DNA of 64,000 nt from Adineta vaga (Eukaryota > Rotifera), in NCBI GenBank assembly GCA_021613535.1, contig CP075494.1, forward strand, positions 5,208,001 through 5,272,000. The letters are read 5' to 3'. The notes under the pieces were generated by a model, which did not search any database, had not been told where the DNA came from, and saw only the letters and a program-made list of their open reading frames with translations. The translations under genes and the position numbers were made by a program. Positions 25,065-36,572 of this stretch are shown piece by piece. Position 1 is the stretch's first letter; every line of letters starts with the position of its first letter.

Positions 25065-28000
25065 ATGGGTATTCTCAGTTTGTCATTCATATTTACTTCT
25101 GCTTCATCTAATACGTAAGTTGATATTTTTAAAATTCAATAATGTATAAGTATTTTTCATTTGATTACATGTGATTCATCGAGAAAATTTCTCTTATGTT
25201 TCTTTCGATATAAAAATCTAATCAGTTCGATGTTTCTCATTTCAAACCATAATCTAATATTGATATGAATGTAAGATGCAGAAGAAACGACTAGTTGTTT
25301 TTTTTTTCGCTTGATAGAAACTTTCTTAAAAGAAAGAATCGAATGATAATATTCGTTGTTGCTCAATCCTTTTGTGTACTTAGCATGTCCACAAATAGAT
25401 GAAGAAAAAGAGCAGACGACTAAGCTATCGAGTAAGAGATTACGGCAACAGAATAGTGGACGACAAATGATCAGATCGATTGACCTTCATTCATATGTCG
25501 TTTGATCATCATTCGTTATGAAATTCTAGTGGAAGAAAAGGTTTTTTTCTCTCTTTCACTCTCTCTCTCTCTAGCTATACCTGTGACAAATATAGAATGT
25601 GTTGTTGATCGAACGATAGGAATCTGAAGAGCTATGAGAAACAGAACGCGAGTAAGAAGAGAAAAAGAAAATAGCCGTATTGCCGAAATAATACCATCAT
25701 AAAAACGGAAGACGAGAGAAACGGAAGGAACCATCTAAAGACAAAATACCATCGTCTTTGCAACAATCATGTTCGTCTTTCCACTTTGGTATGTTATGGA
25801 TAAGTCTTTATTAATCATTTCAATGTTCGTTTTCTATTCATAGAAATCCTTTAAACTACTTCACGTTTTTCTATTATCCTATTTTATTAGAAACAAAGGA
25901 ATAAATTTTTCTTTATATGTTGTTCGTATTTCGTTTAAACATACATATATAATTGACTTTTAAAAAGAAAATCGAGTTACATCATCTGAATAGCAAAAAA
26001 AAGCTTTCTTTTGCCTATCATTTATCGCTCATAAATGTGAGTGTTGCTCTATTTTTCTTGTTTGAATCATTATGAATGTAACATATGAATACAAAGATGT
26101 CAGAGAACGAAAAAAAAAACTCGAAAGAGAGAAAATGAAATGTGCACCTGTATAAAAAGAAATCTTTTGCCGGCGTTTTTTTTTCTCGAGATGTTTGTGG
26201 TATACTTTCAATGTTATAATATGCAGTACTTCTCAAATGATAAGCATTTCTTCTTTGACGTAGTGAACATTTTAATATATTAAATTTTATCAAGACGAGA
26301 AGACGAAGAAGAAAAAGAAAAAGAAAGTACCATTTTTCTTTTTTTTCTCTCTCTGAAAACAGATTTTCTTTTATATATTACAATAAATTGTTAAATAATG
26401 AGCAATCTATTAAGGTAAGAATTGTTTCTTTTCGACGTCATATACGAAAGTTGCGCTATTTAATATTTACCTGTAATGAGTCAGAATATTAGTAGATAAA
26501 AAACAAGTCAGCTCTTTGTTTATTAATGTTGACTTGGTAGAAACAAAAAAAACAACGTCCATGCGTTTACGTTCGAATACGAACATAAATAAATCGGATT
26601 GGAATAATTCCACATCGAATTTTGTTGATGTTCTTCTATCAGCTTGGAGGTATGTCTATAATGAGAACGATGACGAGAAAAAAAACATATAGTTCATATA
26701 TGATTCAGAGAAAACCTTCGTCGTCTATTGTTAGTCATTAATGTAGAGACAAGGTGAAAAAGAACAAAAATGCATTGACGCATAACAAATTTTGATTTTC
26801 TTCGACGTTTTTCACTTGTTTTTTATTGATATTTTCAAAGACAAGAATACGAATATGGTCATAATAATTAGTCGAGAAACTATCCGTTATAGACTTCGAC
26901 ATACTCTACATTTATCATGTCCGAGTGCATTAAGAAAATTTTCGAATTATCGACATACGTAAGTGAATTTCCGTTTGATTCCTGTTAGAATGTAGAAGGA
27001 AAAAAAACAAATGGAAGAAGTTGAAAGGAATTTTTTTCAAGTAGTTTTGAACGATAATCGATCAATAATAAATATTGAGAAATCGAGAAAAAAAAGGGGA
27101 AGTGAATGATGCGCATAAAGCAATGGTCCGTGACTCGTTTGCACAGTTTTTTTCATGCAGATGAAATAATCGATGCGTGCTCTTTCTCTACATTTAGGCT
27201 CCATTTTTGCGTAAATATTTTTAAGATTGAAATTTTTTTGAACTTTTTTCATTTGTTTTTTGTTTTGTTTTCAGGAAACAACGTCGAAAACAAGACGGAC
27301 CTGTTCAACCAGGCAAGGAATCATCTCCACCTCCGAATGGTCCTCCAAATCCTGGTTTAATTAATACGTCTGAAAACTACAATCCATCATCCACATCATC
27401 ATTATCTTCATCATCATCAGTCCCAACTGTATCTTCAAATCCATCACATTCTATAACTTCGTCAAGTAATCATGGTTTAATTTATCTTCAACCTGAATAT
27501 GCTGTTTTTACACGATCACTTGCGGAATGTAATATTCATGAATTAATTCGTCAACCCGTAGGTGTTGATAAAAATGAATGGATAGCTAATAATAGTTCGT
27601 ATTTCATTTGTTTTTTGAAAAGACAAAATGAAATAATTATCGTTTTTTTTCTGTATTATAGTCGTAGCTTTTTACAATCATGTCAACGCTTTAAATAATG
27701 CTATGTGTGATTTTTGTACACCAACAACATGTCCAGTAATGACCGGTCCTCAGAACAGGTTTGTTAGGATTTACTTTTTTTTTCTTAAAAATTAATATAA
27801 GACTGCTTCTTTTTTTCTAGTTCATATTTATGGGTCGATGAAAGAAATAAGAAAGTGAAATATTCTGCATCCCAATATATTGACCTTTCAATGATGTTTA
27901 TACAAAAGACTCTTTCAGACGAAACTATATTTCCTACTAGACTCGGTAAATCAATTAATTCTTTTCTTTCTTGAAAGAAAAAAACCACAACAAAACAATT

Positions 28001-28393
28001 AATTCATTTCTAGATCAACAATTCCCACTATATTTTGATTCACTTGTACGTAAAATGGTTCGATTACTATTTCATGCTGTTGCACATTTATATGCTGTTC
28101 ATTATCGTCATCTAATTGAATTACAACTACATCCACATTTGAACAGTTTATTTCTTCATTTTATATTTTTTTTAATCACATCGAATATAATCTCGTCTGA
28201 TTGCCCATCTGTACATAAGGATCCTAATGGACCACCTTCATCGTCATTGACAGCACCCGGTCAAACAGATGCACGTGAACTTCGAACAGAATTAGAAACG
28301 TTAGATCCATTGTATCAATTACTGGCAAATCAATGGCGACATGCTTATGGACAAGCATTTGCACAAAAGAAAAAAGCAGCAAACAACGAATGA
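25065..28393 (+). CDS. MOB2: MOB2-like kinase activator with five alternative first exons
   Basis: MOB proteins bind and activate NDR/LATS kinases. The common body is in exons 27275-27594, 27662-27758, 27821-27945 and 28014-28393. A Ser/Pro-rich leader is followed by the Mob fold: PVGVDKNEWIANN, FYNHVNALNN, then CDFCTPTTCPVM (zinc-ligand cysteines), YLWVDERNKKVKYSASQYID, FPLYFDSLVRKMVRLLFHAVAH (zinc His pair) and LHPHLNSLFLHFIFF. GVDxNEW and the spacing fit MOB2 best. Upstream lie five ATG-initiated short exons, each open, each ending at a GT donor and each in phase 2: 25065-25114, 25769-25788, 26398-26414, 26561-26649 and 26855-26958. Each joins the lone G at 27275 in frame. The C-terminal tail (LETLDPLYQLLANQWRHAYG) extends beyond the usual Mob end. 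Confidence 0.85.
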
Positions 28394-29175
28394 AATTTTG
28401 AAATTCATTTGTCAATAACGGAGAAGAACATAATACTTAATTTATACATATACATATATATATATAATATGATTGCTCGACTATTTCCGAGTATGATTTC
28501 TCTTTTTCTCTCCTGTTTTTTGTTCTTGTTCTTCTTCATTTTTTCTTTCCATGTCTTAGCTGCATTAAAACAGTGACAGTTTATTAAACGAAATTCATTT
28601 TGTTTCTCTCCGTATCTGTGTATCTTTTCTCTTGATGAAAACCAAAACCTAAATTCTTGACTAACGTGTCTATTTATTCTCGTTTATTTCGAAATAAGAA
28701 AAAAAAATATGACAAGAACAAAATCTTTTTGATTTGTTTGACATTTCACTTATTAAAAACAATATTACACACAGAAACGAAGATATTAAGAAATAAAACA
28801 GATGACAAGTATGGATGTTTTTCTTCTTTTTCCTCTTCTCTTTTTACTTTCTTTAATTTATTATTTCTCTAAGAATGTTTATCGTCAACAAATCGATGAT
28901 AAGATAAATATTGTCACCTGTACAACTTTCTTTTCTATTTGACGTCATTGTTGTAATCGAATAAATGTTATTCAATCTGGATGATTTATTCCAAACAAAG
29001 AGATCAAACACAATTGTTGGAACATTCCTCTTCTTTTTCTTCTTTTTCGAAATCTGATATTCATTACATCAAAAGAATTATCTCTCATTCAGTCACGTAC
29101 ATACAATGATAAGCATAACATTTTCCTCCATATGTCAGGACAAAAAACACACACACATACAGACATTTATGTGCA
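28394..29175. other. intergenic
   Basis: AT-rich with C/T-rich tracts. The small frames here are low complexity. No gene seen. Confidence 0.55.
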
Positions 29176-30287
29176 ATGGAAGAAAATAAGCCATTATTGA
29201 AATATATAGAAAAGATTGTCCTTGAAGTTTATGATCGGTTTGTATTATTTGATATTGTTTGCATGTGAAAAGAAGAAAAAGATTTACTTCTAGTTCTTCC
29301 ATTGGATTTCCTTCATGTCGTAGTCGTCGAAGAAAGAAATTTAGTATTGCAAAATTTAATGCAAAAGAAGCAGCTTATGCTTTTCTTCGAGAATATGATG
29401 GAGAAGCTTTTGTTAAAGCACAAAAAGTAATAAAATCATTATTGTTTGCTGACTTAATTTTTTCGCATGTTCTCGATTAGATCAAAATATGGCATAATAA
29501 TCAAGAATTACACCTACGAGTACGTGATCTTATTTGTAAGTAAAAATTCTTTACGTTTGATCAAAGATTATATTTCAATAAATATTAGATGGAAATGTGA
29601 ATCAAACGTCGAGTGAAATATCAAATTCAACAGTCGTATTCATCTATCGAAAGATTATATTTAGGTTTGTTCTAATTTAAGTTCTTTTTATAAGAAATTT
29701 CGTTGAATTCTAGTGAAATAAAATGGCCGGTTATGACTGCATATCGAACAAATCGAGTACGATGGGCTCATGATCAATATGAATCAGTAAGTTAAACTAT
29801 ATTTTAGATTTAATGATTGATATTGTTAATGTCAATAGCCAATTATGAATAAAGCTATCAAATTACCGGAAATTCGTATCAATGATGAGGATTCAGCAAT
29901 TATTTTTGATAAAACATTGGAACGTGGTGTTCGGTATGTTAATGAAGAGATATTTTTAGAAGTTTTCCTATCTGAAAAATATGTTTTTAGAATGGTACCA
30001 TGTACGTCATGTATGCATCTAACTGAAGATGATGATCAATCTATATCGATAAATTCTATTGAAGAAAATAGTCAGCGACCTTGCTGTAGAGATTGTCGTA
30101 TTCATCGATCAGTTTCGGGCCTTGAAAGATTAATTAGTGTTAATGGTCAGTCATATTTGTATTGTCTACTTTTGTTTTTGACTTTCGTTTTTTTTCAGAT
30201 GAAAGAACTACAGTGGAACATGTCAATGATGATGAAAATCATTTTCAAAGTTCAATTTATATTCATGTTAATCGAATTCACAATTGA
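29176..30287 (+). CDS. uncharacterised eight-exon gene
   Basis: I do not recognise the protein. Exons join cleanly: 29176-29237 (MEENKPLLKYIEKIVLEVYD), about 29296-29427, 29481-29535, 29589-29664, 29714-29787, about 29840-29935, 29993-30145 and 30199-30287. The second exon is basic (CRSRRRKKFS), followed by AYAFLREYDGEAFVKAQKIK. A conserved-looking EIKWPVMTAYRTNRVRWAHD spans a middle exon. A CTSC...CCRDC cysteine cluster lies near 30000-30090 and could bind metal. The stop comes right after a short His/Asp-rich segment. The frame through the sixth exon could instead read on without the intron at 29936-29992, which adds a hydrophobic stretch. Confidence 0.5.
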
Positions 30288-31145
30288 TTATATTCATGGA
30301 ATAACCAGTAGTTTTTCCTCTTTCTATAATGGTTAAGTTTCTTCTTCATTCTTGCCAAAAGAATTAATCAATTCTAATGTGATTTCTTCTTTTCATACAT
30401 AATAAATCAGAATAAGATTTAATTGCTTATCTATCGAAAGAAATGACTTGTCGTAAATCATTGAGATATGCAATTTTTTGATTTATATATTGTTTTAGCA
30501 TTTTTAATGAAAATAACGATGAAGATATATTTGAATCATGCTTTATAAGGCAAAAACAAATGTTCTAGCACTGCCTAGTCTCATATATAATCGACACATT
30601 TATTTACTAATCAATCATTGATGTGATGCCGATAACTTATAAATAACTATCACGTTGAATTCAACGTTCGATATATCAATCAATTATGTATGAAATAGTC
30701 TCAACAGACTTGAATATTTTTGGAATTTTCATACTAGTTTACCTTCTATTGTTTTTGATTGAGTAATAATGATTTTGAATGAATAAGTGTTTTCAATTTC
30801 CGTTCTATCCTCATCGTTCTACTAGTTCATTGTCTAGATTGAGACATACCATGATAAACTCATTTATAAAGGGTGAGTATAAAATCATATTTGTACAAAA
30901 GCTCCGACTATAATTCTATTTACATTCCATTATTATTTTTTATTCTCAATATAAGTATGAGGTTTCAGAAACAAAGACGTATACTGTATGGTGAAAGAAT
31001 AATCAATCGTTGTTCTTCTATACAAAGATATAGAAATGAACATTGACATTTTACCATTGTTCTTTCTTCATTACATGATTATCATGTAAATATTCGAAGT
31101 GATGTTCATCAAATCGTTATTATTAGATTGAAAGTGTGTAGAAAT
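30288..31145. other. intergenic
   Basis: AT-rich, no supported gene. The rhomboid promoter must lie near the right end. Confidence 0.55.
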
Positions 31146-32219
31146 ATGGTAAATGATAAGCAACAATCGAATGAAATGATTATAACTTTAGAAACATGGG
31201 AAAAAATATGGTGTGCGCAGAATTCTTCTTATTCTAAATCTAAGAAAAATCATAAACTGAAAACTTGGTTAATATTACTACGACAGAAACCTGTATTTAT
31301 TTGGATAATTTCCATCATACAAATTATCGTTTTTATTGGTGAATTAGGTAGGAACTGGGCATTAACTGGTAGTCCAATTGAAATTAAACCGTCATTCAAT
31401 CTAGGACTTGGTCCAAGTTTATTTGTATTGATTAATATGGGTGCACGTTTTTCACCATGTATGCATTCAATTCCTGGTATTACAGATAATAAATTTTATT
31501 ATTTCTCCTGTCCGAATTATACAGGTTCGATCGAACAAAGTTCATGTACTTTAAATGAACTTTGTGGTTTTACCTATTCAACACCGCCGAATCAATGGTA
31601 TCGTTTTATGTTTCCAATTTTTCTTCATACGGGACTTATTCATATTATTCTAAATCTTCTTACTCAACTCATTATCGGGACACGTATAGAAAGAAAGAAT
31701 GGTACTCTTCGAGTAGTTCTCATTTACTTCATATCCGGTGTCTTTGGAATCGTTCTCGATACAAATTTTGCTCCGAATGGTTTTGTAACTGTTGGCTGTA
31801 GTGGGTCACTTTTTGGTTTAGTTGCCCTATATCTTTTGAATATATTATATGATTGGCATAGTAGTTCATCCTGTTATCCATTGCTCAATATTATGATCGA
31901 TATTGTGATTACATTTAGTCTAGGATTTTTCCCAAATATAAGTAATTTCAATCATATTGGTGGTTTTATTATGGGCTTGTCTTTAGGTGTGGTCTTACTA
32001 GCACAACCGAAAAGATTTCGTTCTATTAAGTGGTGGATTTGGTCGATTATACGTTGTGCTTATTTACTAATGATAATTGTTATATATGTAGTGTCATTTG
32101 AGAATATTTATTCAAGAAAATTTCAATGTTCTTGGTGTAAATATCTTGATTGTTTACCAATTCGTAATTGGTGTGATATAGGTTATCTGAAAAAAATAAA
32201 TACTACAATGACTTCATGA
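31146..32219 (+). CDS. rhomboid intramembrane serine protease
   Basis: Integral-membrane protease that cleaves within transmembrane helices. Single exon of about 357 residues. I start at ATG 31146 (MVNDKQQSN); the upstream codon 31128 is TTG. A cytosolic basic N-terminus is followed by a first helix (FIWIISIIQIIVFIGELG) and a luminal loop with several Cys. Then comes the rhomboid core: WYRFMFPIFLHTGLIHIILNLL (L1 and TM2), GTRIERKNGTLRVVLIYFIS, the catalytic serine in GCSGSLFG, and the catalytic histidine in FNHIGGFIMGLSLG. Both catalytic residues are intact, so it should be active. One more helix and a Cys-rich end (CSWCKYLDCLP) follow. It resembles the secretory-pathway RHBDL group rather than mitochondrial PARL. 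Confidence 0.92.
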   Translation: MVNDKQQSNEMIITLETWEKIWCAQNSSYSKSKKNHKLKTWLILLRQKPVFIWIISIIQIIVFIGELGRNWALTGSPIEIKPSFNLGLGPSLFVLINMGARFSPCMHSIPGITDNKFYYFSCPNYTGSIEQSSCTLNELCGFTYSTPPNQWYRFMFPIFLHTGLIHIILNLLTQLIIGTRIERKNGTLRVVLIYFISGVFGIVLDTNFAPNGFVTVGCSGSLFGLVALYLLNILYDWHSSSSCYPLLNIMIDIVITFSLGFFPNISNFNHIGGFIMGLSLGVVLLAQPKRFRSIKWWIWSIIRCAYLLMIIVIYVVSFENIYSRKFQCSWCKYLDCLPIRNWCDIGYLKKINTTMTS

Positions 32220-33093
32220 CGTATTAATGAAAAACCAGTCATATATTTACTTAATTAAAATAAAGATGACGATGTAATTATATGGGTGTAGAAGAGATAG
32301 AAAAAATTGAAGACTACTATTTTGCGTAGTTTACCATGTTGAAGATTTAAATTGCAGCTTTCCTTACTGTTGATATTCCCTCGTTGGAGATAAAACTATT
32401 AATTAATGATATCAATCAAACATAATCGACATCAGATGTTCTTAATCATATTATATTTAGCTGCTTTCCCTCACCATGAATGAGTTCAGTTTATTAAGAA
32501 AGTTCTTCAAAATACTTTTATCAATATTGATTATTACTATTGTTTTGTTCATTCAAATTATTAAAAAAAAATAACGTCTTCGTCAACAAGTTCAATGGCA
32601 CAAATATTTGGATTATCGTACAATACAACTGGTGAATTTGAAGTGTATTTATGGTTTCTAAATTATTTTATTATTCTGTTGATGTCATTTCTATTTCTTG
32701 GATCATCGAAAGAGATTTGGATACAAATAAAAAGAGCTACTGAAAATACAATAGATTCAAAACACATTTACTTGCTCAAATCGAAATAGGACCATGAACA
32801 TACTAAGAAGGCCATAAAGAAAAAGGTAATTACACTAGATTTATTTCACAATCATTCTACTATGTAATTATAGTTGAATGAATTTCTCATTTTGTTCTTT
32901 TAATCGGGAAAATTGTTATGCTTCTTTGTTTTATTTATTAAAATCTACTGCTTTAGTGCTTTATGGTTGAATTTTGTTGAAGAATTGAAATAAAATTTGT
33001 ACGAATAGAGCAATCTTTTCTTTATCTGTTACTCACACGCACATCTCTTCACATTCACGTTTCCATATCAAGTTAAAACAAAAGTTTCGAATA
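32220..33093. other. intergenic, possible small-ORF debris
   Basis: Two short hydrophobic frames (a 32-codon one from 32477, and 32595-32789) do not join by splicing and match no family. They could be remnants of a membrane-protein gene. Otherwise AT-rich convergent spacer. Confidence 0.45.
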
Positions 33094-34632
33094 TCATTTT
33101 TTACCAGTAGTCGCGGGTATCAATGTTGGTAATGGTTTAATATCAGGTAAGACCATTTCTTGTCTAGCAGTTGGATTATTTAACATTGTTTCTTTTTTAT
33201 AATATTCAAGAAATAAACCACCATTCATTAATTGTGGATTCAGACGAAGAAATTCTTCAAAACCGATCTCCTTGGGACTTTGTGCAATTGCTAAATCTAT
33301 CATTTGAATCCAGAAATAGGTCATTGTAAAATGAAAGGTTGTTTTTCGTGAAACTTGACTATTAGCAATGAAATTTTTAATCCCATCAAAGATTTTCTTC
33401 ACACCCGTTCGACGACCATCGCGTGTCAGATAAAGCCATGCCATTCGAACATGAGTCCTATGTGACCAGCTTGTCAATGTACACGATTCAAATTGTTTCA
33501 GAAATTCATCATCATCATCATCATCGATTTCAACGACAGACTGTTCTTCTCTTCCACTAGTCACTTTCGAAACAGCTTTATTTGCTGTGGGTAAAATACT
33601 TGGTAACTGTTTCACATCTGCTAATATAACAGATGCTTTGGCTTCATTACTATATAATGTTTCTTTTTTGTAATATGCTAATGGAAGTTCTGCTTCGTTC
33701 AGTATTTGAGGATTCATCAATAAAAATCCAGGAAAATCATTTGTTGGATTCTTTGTTGCTTCACGTGCATAATGAACAATTTGAATCCAGAAATAAGTCA
33801 ATGTTTCATTAATATCATTGATATAAGTAGGAAGATGATTAAATATTGCTTTGATTGTTTCTTTTCGATTGTGAAGTTGTAAATAACTCCAGATTGTTCT
33901 TAAGAATGATCGATGATCGAATTGTTCGGAAAGCAATTGATGTTTTTGAAATTTATCAATGAATTCTTCATCAGTATCGTCATCGACTTGTGATAACCAT
34001 TCTAAGGATTTTTGTGCTTCAGGACGAGCTGCTGTTGTTGAATCCTCAGGAGTATCCAACTCCACAGCTAATGGTCTGTCAAGACGATTTGATGAAGATT
34101 TTAATACACTAATCAGCCAATCTAAACCTTCGTATAATCCGTCACCATTTATAGCTGAACAAGGTTGCACATGATATGATCTATTACGCATATGACTCAT
34201 TCGCATCTGTTCGACAATCTCATTTATCGGTAATGCGTGTATTAGGTCAGTTTTATTCAAATAGAATAAGATCGGTACTCCATACATTTCTTCTTCACTT
34301 ACAAGACGCGATAATTCATCTTTTGCCTCATGTAAACGCTCACGATCATTTGTATCAATAACAAAAATCATTGCTTGTGTATTTTGAAAATAATGCCGAA
34401 GTAAAGGACGAATTTTATCACAACCACCTACATCCCATATAGTTAATTTTGTATCGTTATACTCAATTGTTTCGACATTAAAACCAATTGTAGGAATTGC
34501 TGTAACTACTTCACCCAATTTGAATCGATAAAGAATCGTTGTTTTACCTGATGCATCAAGACCAATGAACAGTGCTCGATATTCAGGTTTACCAAAGATT
34601 TTATTTAACATTATACGAATATGTGATGCCAT
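33094..34632 (-). CDS. ARF-type small GTPase fused to two helical repeats
   Basis: Single-exon protein of 512 residues. Residues 1-180 are an ARF GTPase aligned to human ARF1 without gaps in the core: P-loop GLDASGKT (24-31), switch region [14 protein letters not shown] at 66-70, NKTD (126-129) and [11 protein letters not shown]. Two functional residues differ. Position 71, the catalytic Gln of ARFs, is Cys (GGCDKIRP). Position 2 is Ala, so N-myristoylation is ruled out. After an acidic/Ser linker come two tandem copies of a roughly 130-residue helical module (about 215-345 and 375-505). Each has an acidic start, an HR-x3-R-x2-W-x-YL motif, TYFWIQ, a F-x2-FL-x2-NPQ block and YYKKET. The module looks like short bacterial proteins I have seen, an impression rather than a search result. 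The promoter is shared with the divergent dioxygenase gene. Confidence 0.88.
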   Translation of the reverse strand: MASHIRIMLNKIFGKPEYRALFIGLDASGKTTILYRFKLGEVVTAIPTIGFNVETIEYNDTKLTIWDVGGCDKIRPLLRHYFQNTQAMIFVIDTNDRERLHEAKDELSRLVSEEEMYGVPILFYLNKTDLIHALPINEIVEQMRMSHMRNRSYHVQPCSAINGDGLYEGLDWLISVLKSSSNRLDRPLAVELDTPEDSTTAARPEAQKSLEWLSQVDDDTDEEFIDKFQKHQLLSEQFDHRSFLRTIWSYLQLHNRKETIKAIFNHLPTYINDINETLTYFWIQIVHYAREATKNPTNDFPGFLLMNPQILNEAELPLAYYKKETLYSNEAKASVILADVKQLPSILPTANKAVSKVTSGREEQSVVEIDDDDDDEFLKQFESCTLTSWSHRTHVRMAWLYLTRDGRRTGVKKIFDGIKNFIANSQVSRKTTFHFTMTYFWIQMIDLAIAQSPKEIGFEEFLRLNPQLMNGGLFLEYYKKETMLNNPTARQEMVLPDIKPLPTLIPATTGKK

Positions 34633-35007
34633 AACAAAATAGAATTTCTTTTTCTTCTAATTCAAAAGCATACTTCTATATACTTCTATTTTTTTTTCAT
34701 TCTGTTCTATATTGCCTCCACGTTGGCAATATTATGATTTTGCGTACGTACACGTCGAGTCGACGTTTACGATGACGTGTCGAAAGCAAGAAATTCATTA
34801 AATTCAACATATACGTAGTTATATTCAGCTGATGTTTGAAGTAAATATCTCGCTAGTTTTGTTCATATCTGGCTCTTCGAATTGAAAATGATACGATGAA
34901 AACTGAAGTTATACTGAGTATAAATATCACAACGTATTCTTCACATTGTGTCTCTTGAAAAACTTGCAAAATAGATAAGAGTAGGTTGTTGTGATAAGAC
35001 CAACAAG
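34633..35007. promoter_or_regulatory. divergent promoter region, ARF fusion / dioxygenase
   Basis: About 375 bp between two divergent start codons. Contains a CG-bearing stretch (34740-34790, with cgtcgagtcgacg) that stands out from the AT-rich background. Confidence 0.45.
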
Positions 35008-36097
35008 ATGGATTCAGTTGTTTCGATTATACCACTTCTTGGACAAATTCTACTCGATAATGGGAATCCATTTCCATTGGTACTCACACCAAAATCCGAC
35101 AGTATGGCTAACTTATCCGATGTGATGACTTTTATAGAGCAATATCGTGAAGAATTACTTTCTTTTTTGATTCAATCTGGTGCAATTTTATTCCGTAACT
35201 TTCCTATTTCAGATGCTCTCGCATTTGATACGTTTGCACGAGCATTCAAATGGAATCCTTTACCATATATTGGTGGTGCTGCACCACGTCGACAAATAAC
35301 TGAGATAGTTTTTACTTCAAATGAAAGCCCACCATCAGAACCTATACCATTTCATCATGAAATGGCACAAGTACCCAAATTTCCTGAACATTTGATGTTC
35401 TTTTGTGAAATACCATCAAAATGCGGCGGTGAAACACCGATTGCTTATTCACCGATGGTTTACAATCGAATCAGTAGAGCATTACCTGATTTTGTACAAA
35501 AATTGGAAGATACACACGTACGATATACTCGAATATTACCGAATGGCGATGATCCACAATCAGCTATTGGGCGAGGATGGCAATCAACATATCAAACTCA
35601 AGATCGTTTACGTGCTGAACAAGTTTGTCAAGAGCAAGGCACTGGTATATGTATTTCATGTCTATATTTTGAATAGTAATCACTTGCATTTATATTTTAG
35701 ATTGTGAATGGTTGAACGATGGTTGTTTAAAAACTATAACAAAAATTCTACCAGCAGTTCGATTTGATGAAAGAACTGGTACATTAGATTGATCTACTTT
35801 GTGTTTCAAAGACTAATTTGATTTTTTATAGGTAAAAAATCATGGTTTAATTCCATCGTTGCAGCTTATACAGGATGGTCAGACAAACGAAATGATGGCA
35901 AACGAGCAGTGACATTTGCTGATGGTACTTTGATGGATAAAGATGATATTGATCAATGCGCTTCTATACTCAACGAATTTAGTGTTACTTTCACTTGGCA
36001 ACAAGGAGATGTTCTATTGATTGATAATCGTCAAGTTTTACATGCTCGTAAATCATTTGAACCACCTCGACGTATTCTAGCTGCACTTTTTCAATAA
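35008..36097 (+). CDS. TauD/TfdA-like Fe(II)/2-oxoglutarate dioxygenase
   Basis: Non-heme iron dioxygenase with a clavaminate-synthase-like fold. Exons are 35008-35644, 35701-35778 and 35832-36097. Starts MDSVVSIIPLLGQ. Family landmarks are SGAILFRNFPI, the iron-binding pair in PFHHEMAQ (H-x-E), FFCEIPSKCGGETPIA, and the distal iron His with the oxoglutarate Arg in DNRQVLHARKSFEPPRRIL. All ligands are present, so it is predicted to be active. Proteins of this type are common in bacteria and fungi and rarer in animals, so horizontal origin is plausible, although the gene now has two ordinary short introns. Substrate cannot be inferred. The stop overlaps an AATAAA. Confidence 0.88.
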
Positions 36098-36572
36098 ATA
36101 TAATCAGGTTTTGCTCAATAAAACATAGTATTACTTTCGAATTAAATGTGAATCAGATGCTTAAATTTCAAGTCTTATTTTCTTAAACTCGATCTATTCT
36201 ATACCATGACTCTGAACAGGACGGAATGAGAATACTCCAACCCGTTTTGCTACAGTATGATTCATAGAACACAAAAATGTTTTTTACAGAAGTATGGCAA
36301 CATCATTATTCATCGAAATACGCCCACTAGTTGCATTTCTTTTCAATGTGTGGTTTAAAATTTGTTTCGTTCTCTCAAACCGTAGACGGATTGTAAAATG
36401 TCGCATTGAATTACATTCGATATATGTTACTTCGTTGGAAAATTTCCCTATGAGAGTGAAAGGGAATATTGTATTTGTTATGACGCATTTTTAACAACGT
36501 CTGCGCTTCATCTTATATAAACGTGCAAAATTCCGATAAAATTTATTTTCGAACTTCACAAAATTCCTCACA
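36098..36572. other. intergenic with TATA box at its right end
   Basis: An open frame at 36294-36494 has no motif. Otherwise the region serves as upstream of the next gene. Confidence 0.5.
36514..36520 (+). promoter_or_regulatory. TATA box
   Basis: TATATAA, 53 bp before the start codon at 36573. Placement fits a core promoter with a short 5' UTR. Confidence 0.45.

Noticed and set aside
36294-36494. 66-codon frame upstream of the TATA box
   Set aside because: No family, and unlike the codon patterns of nearby exons.
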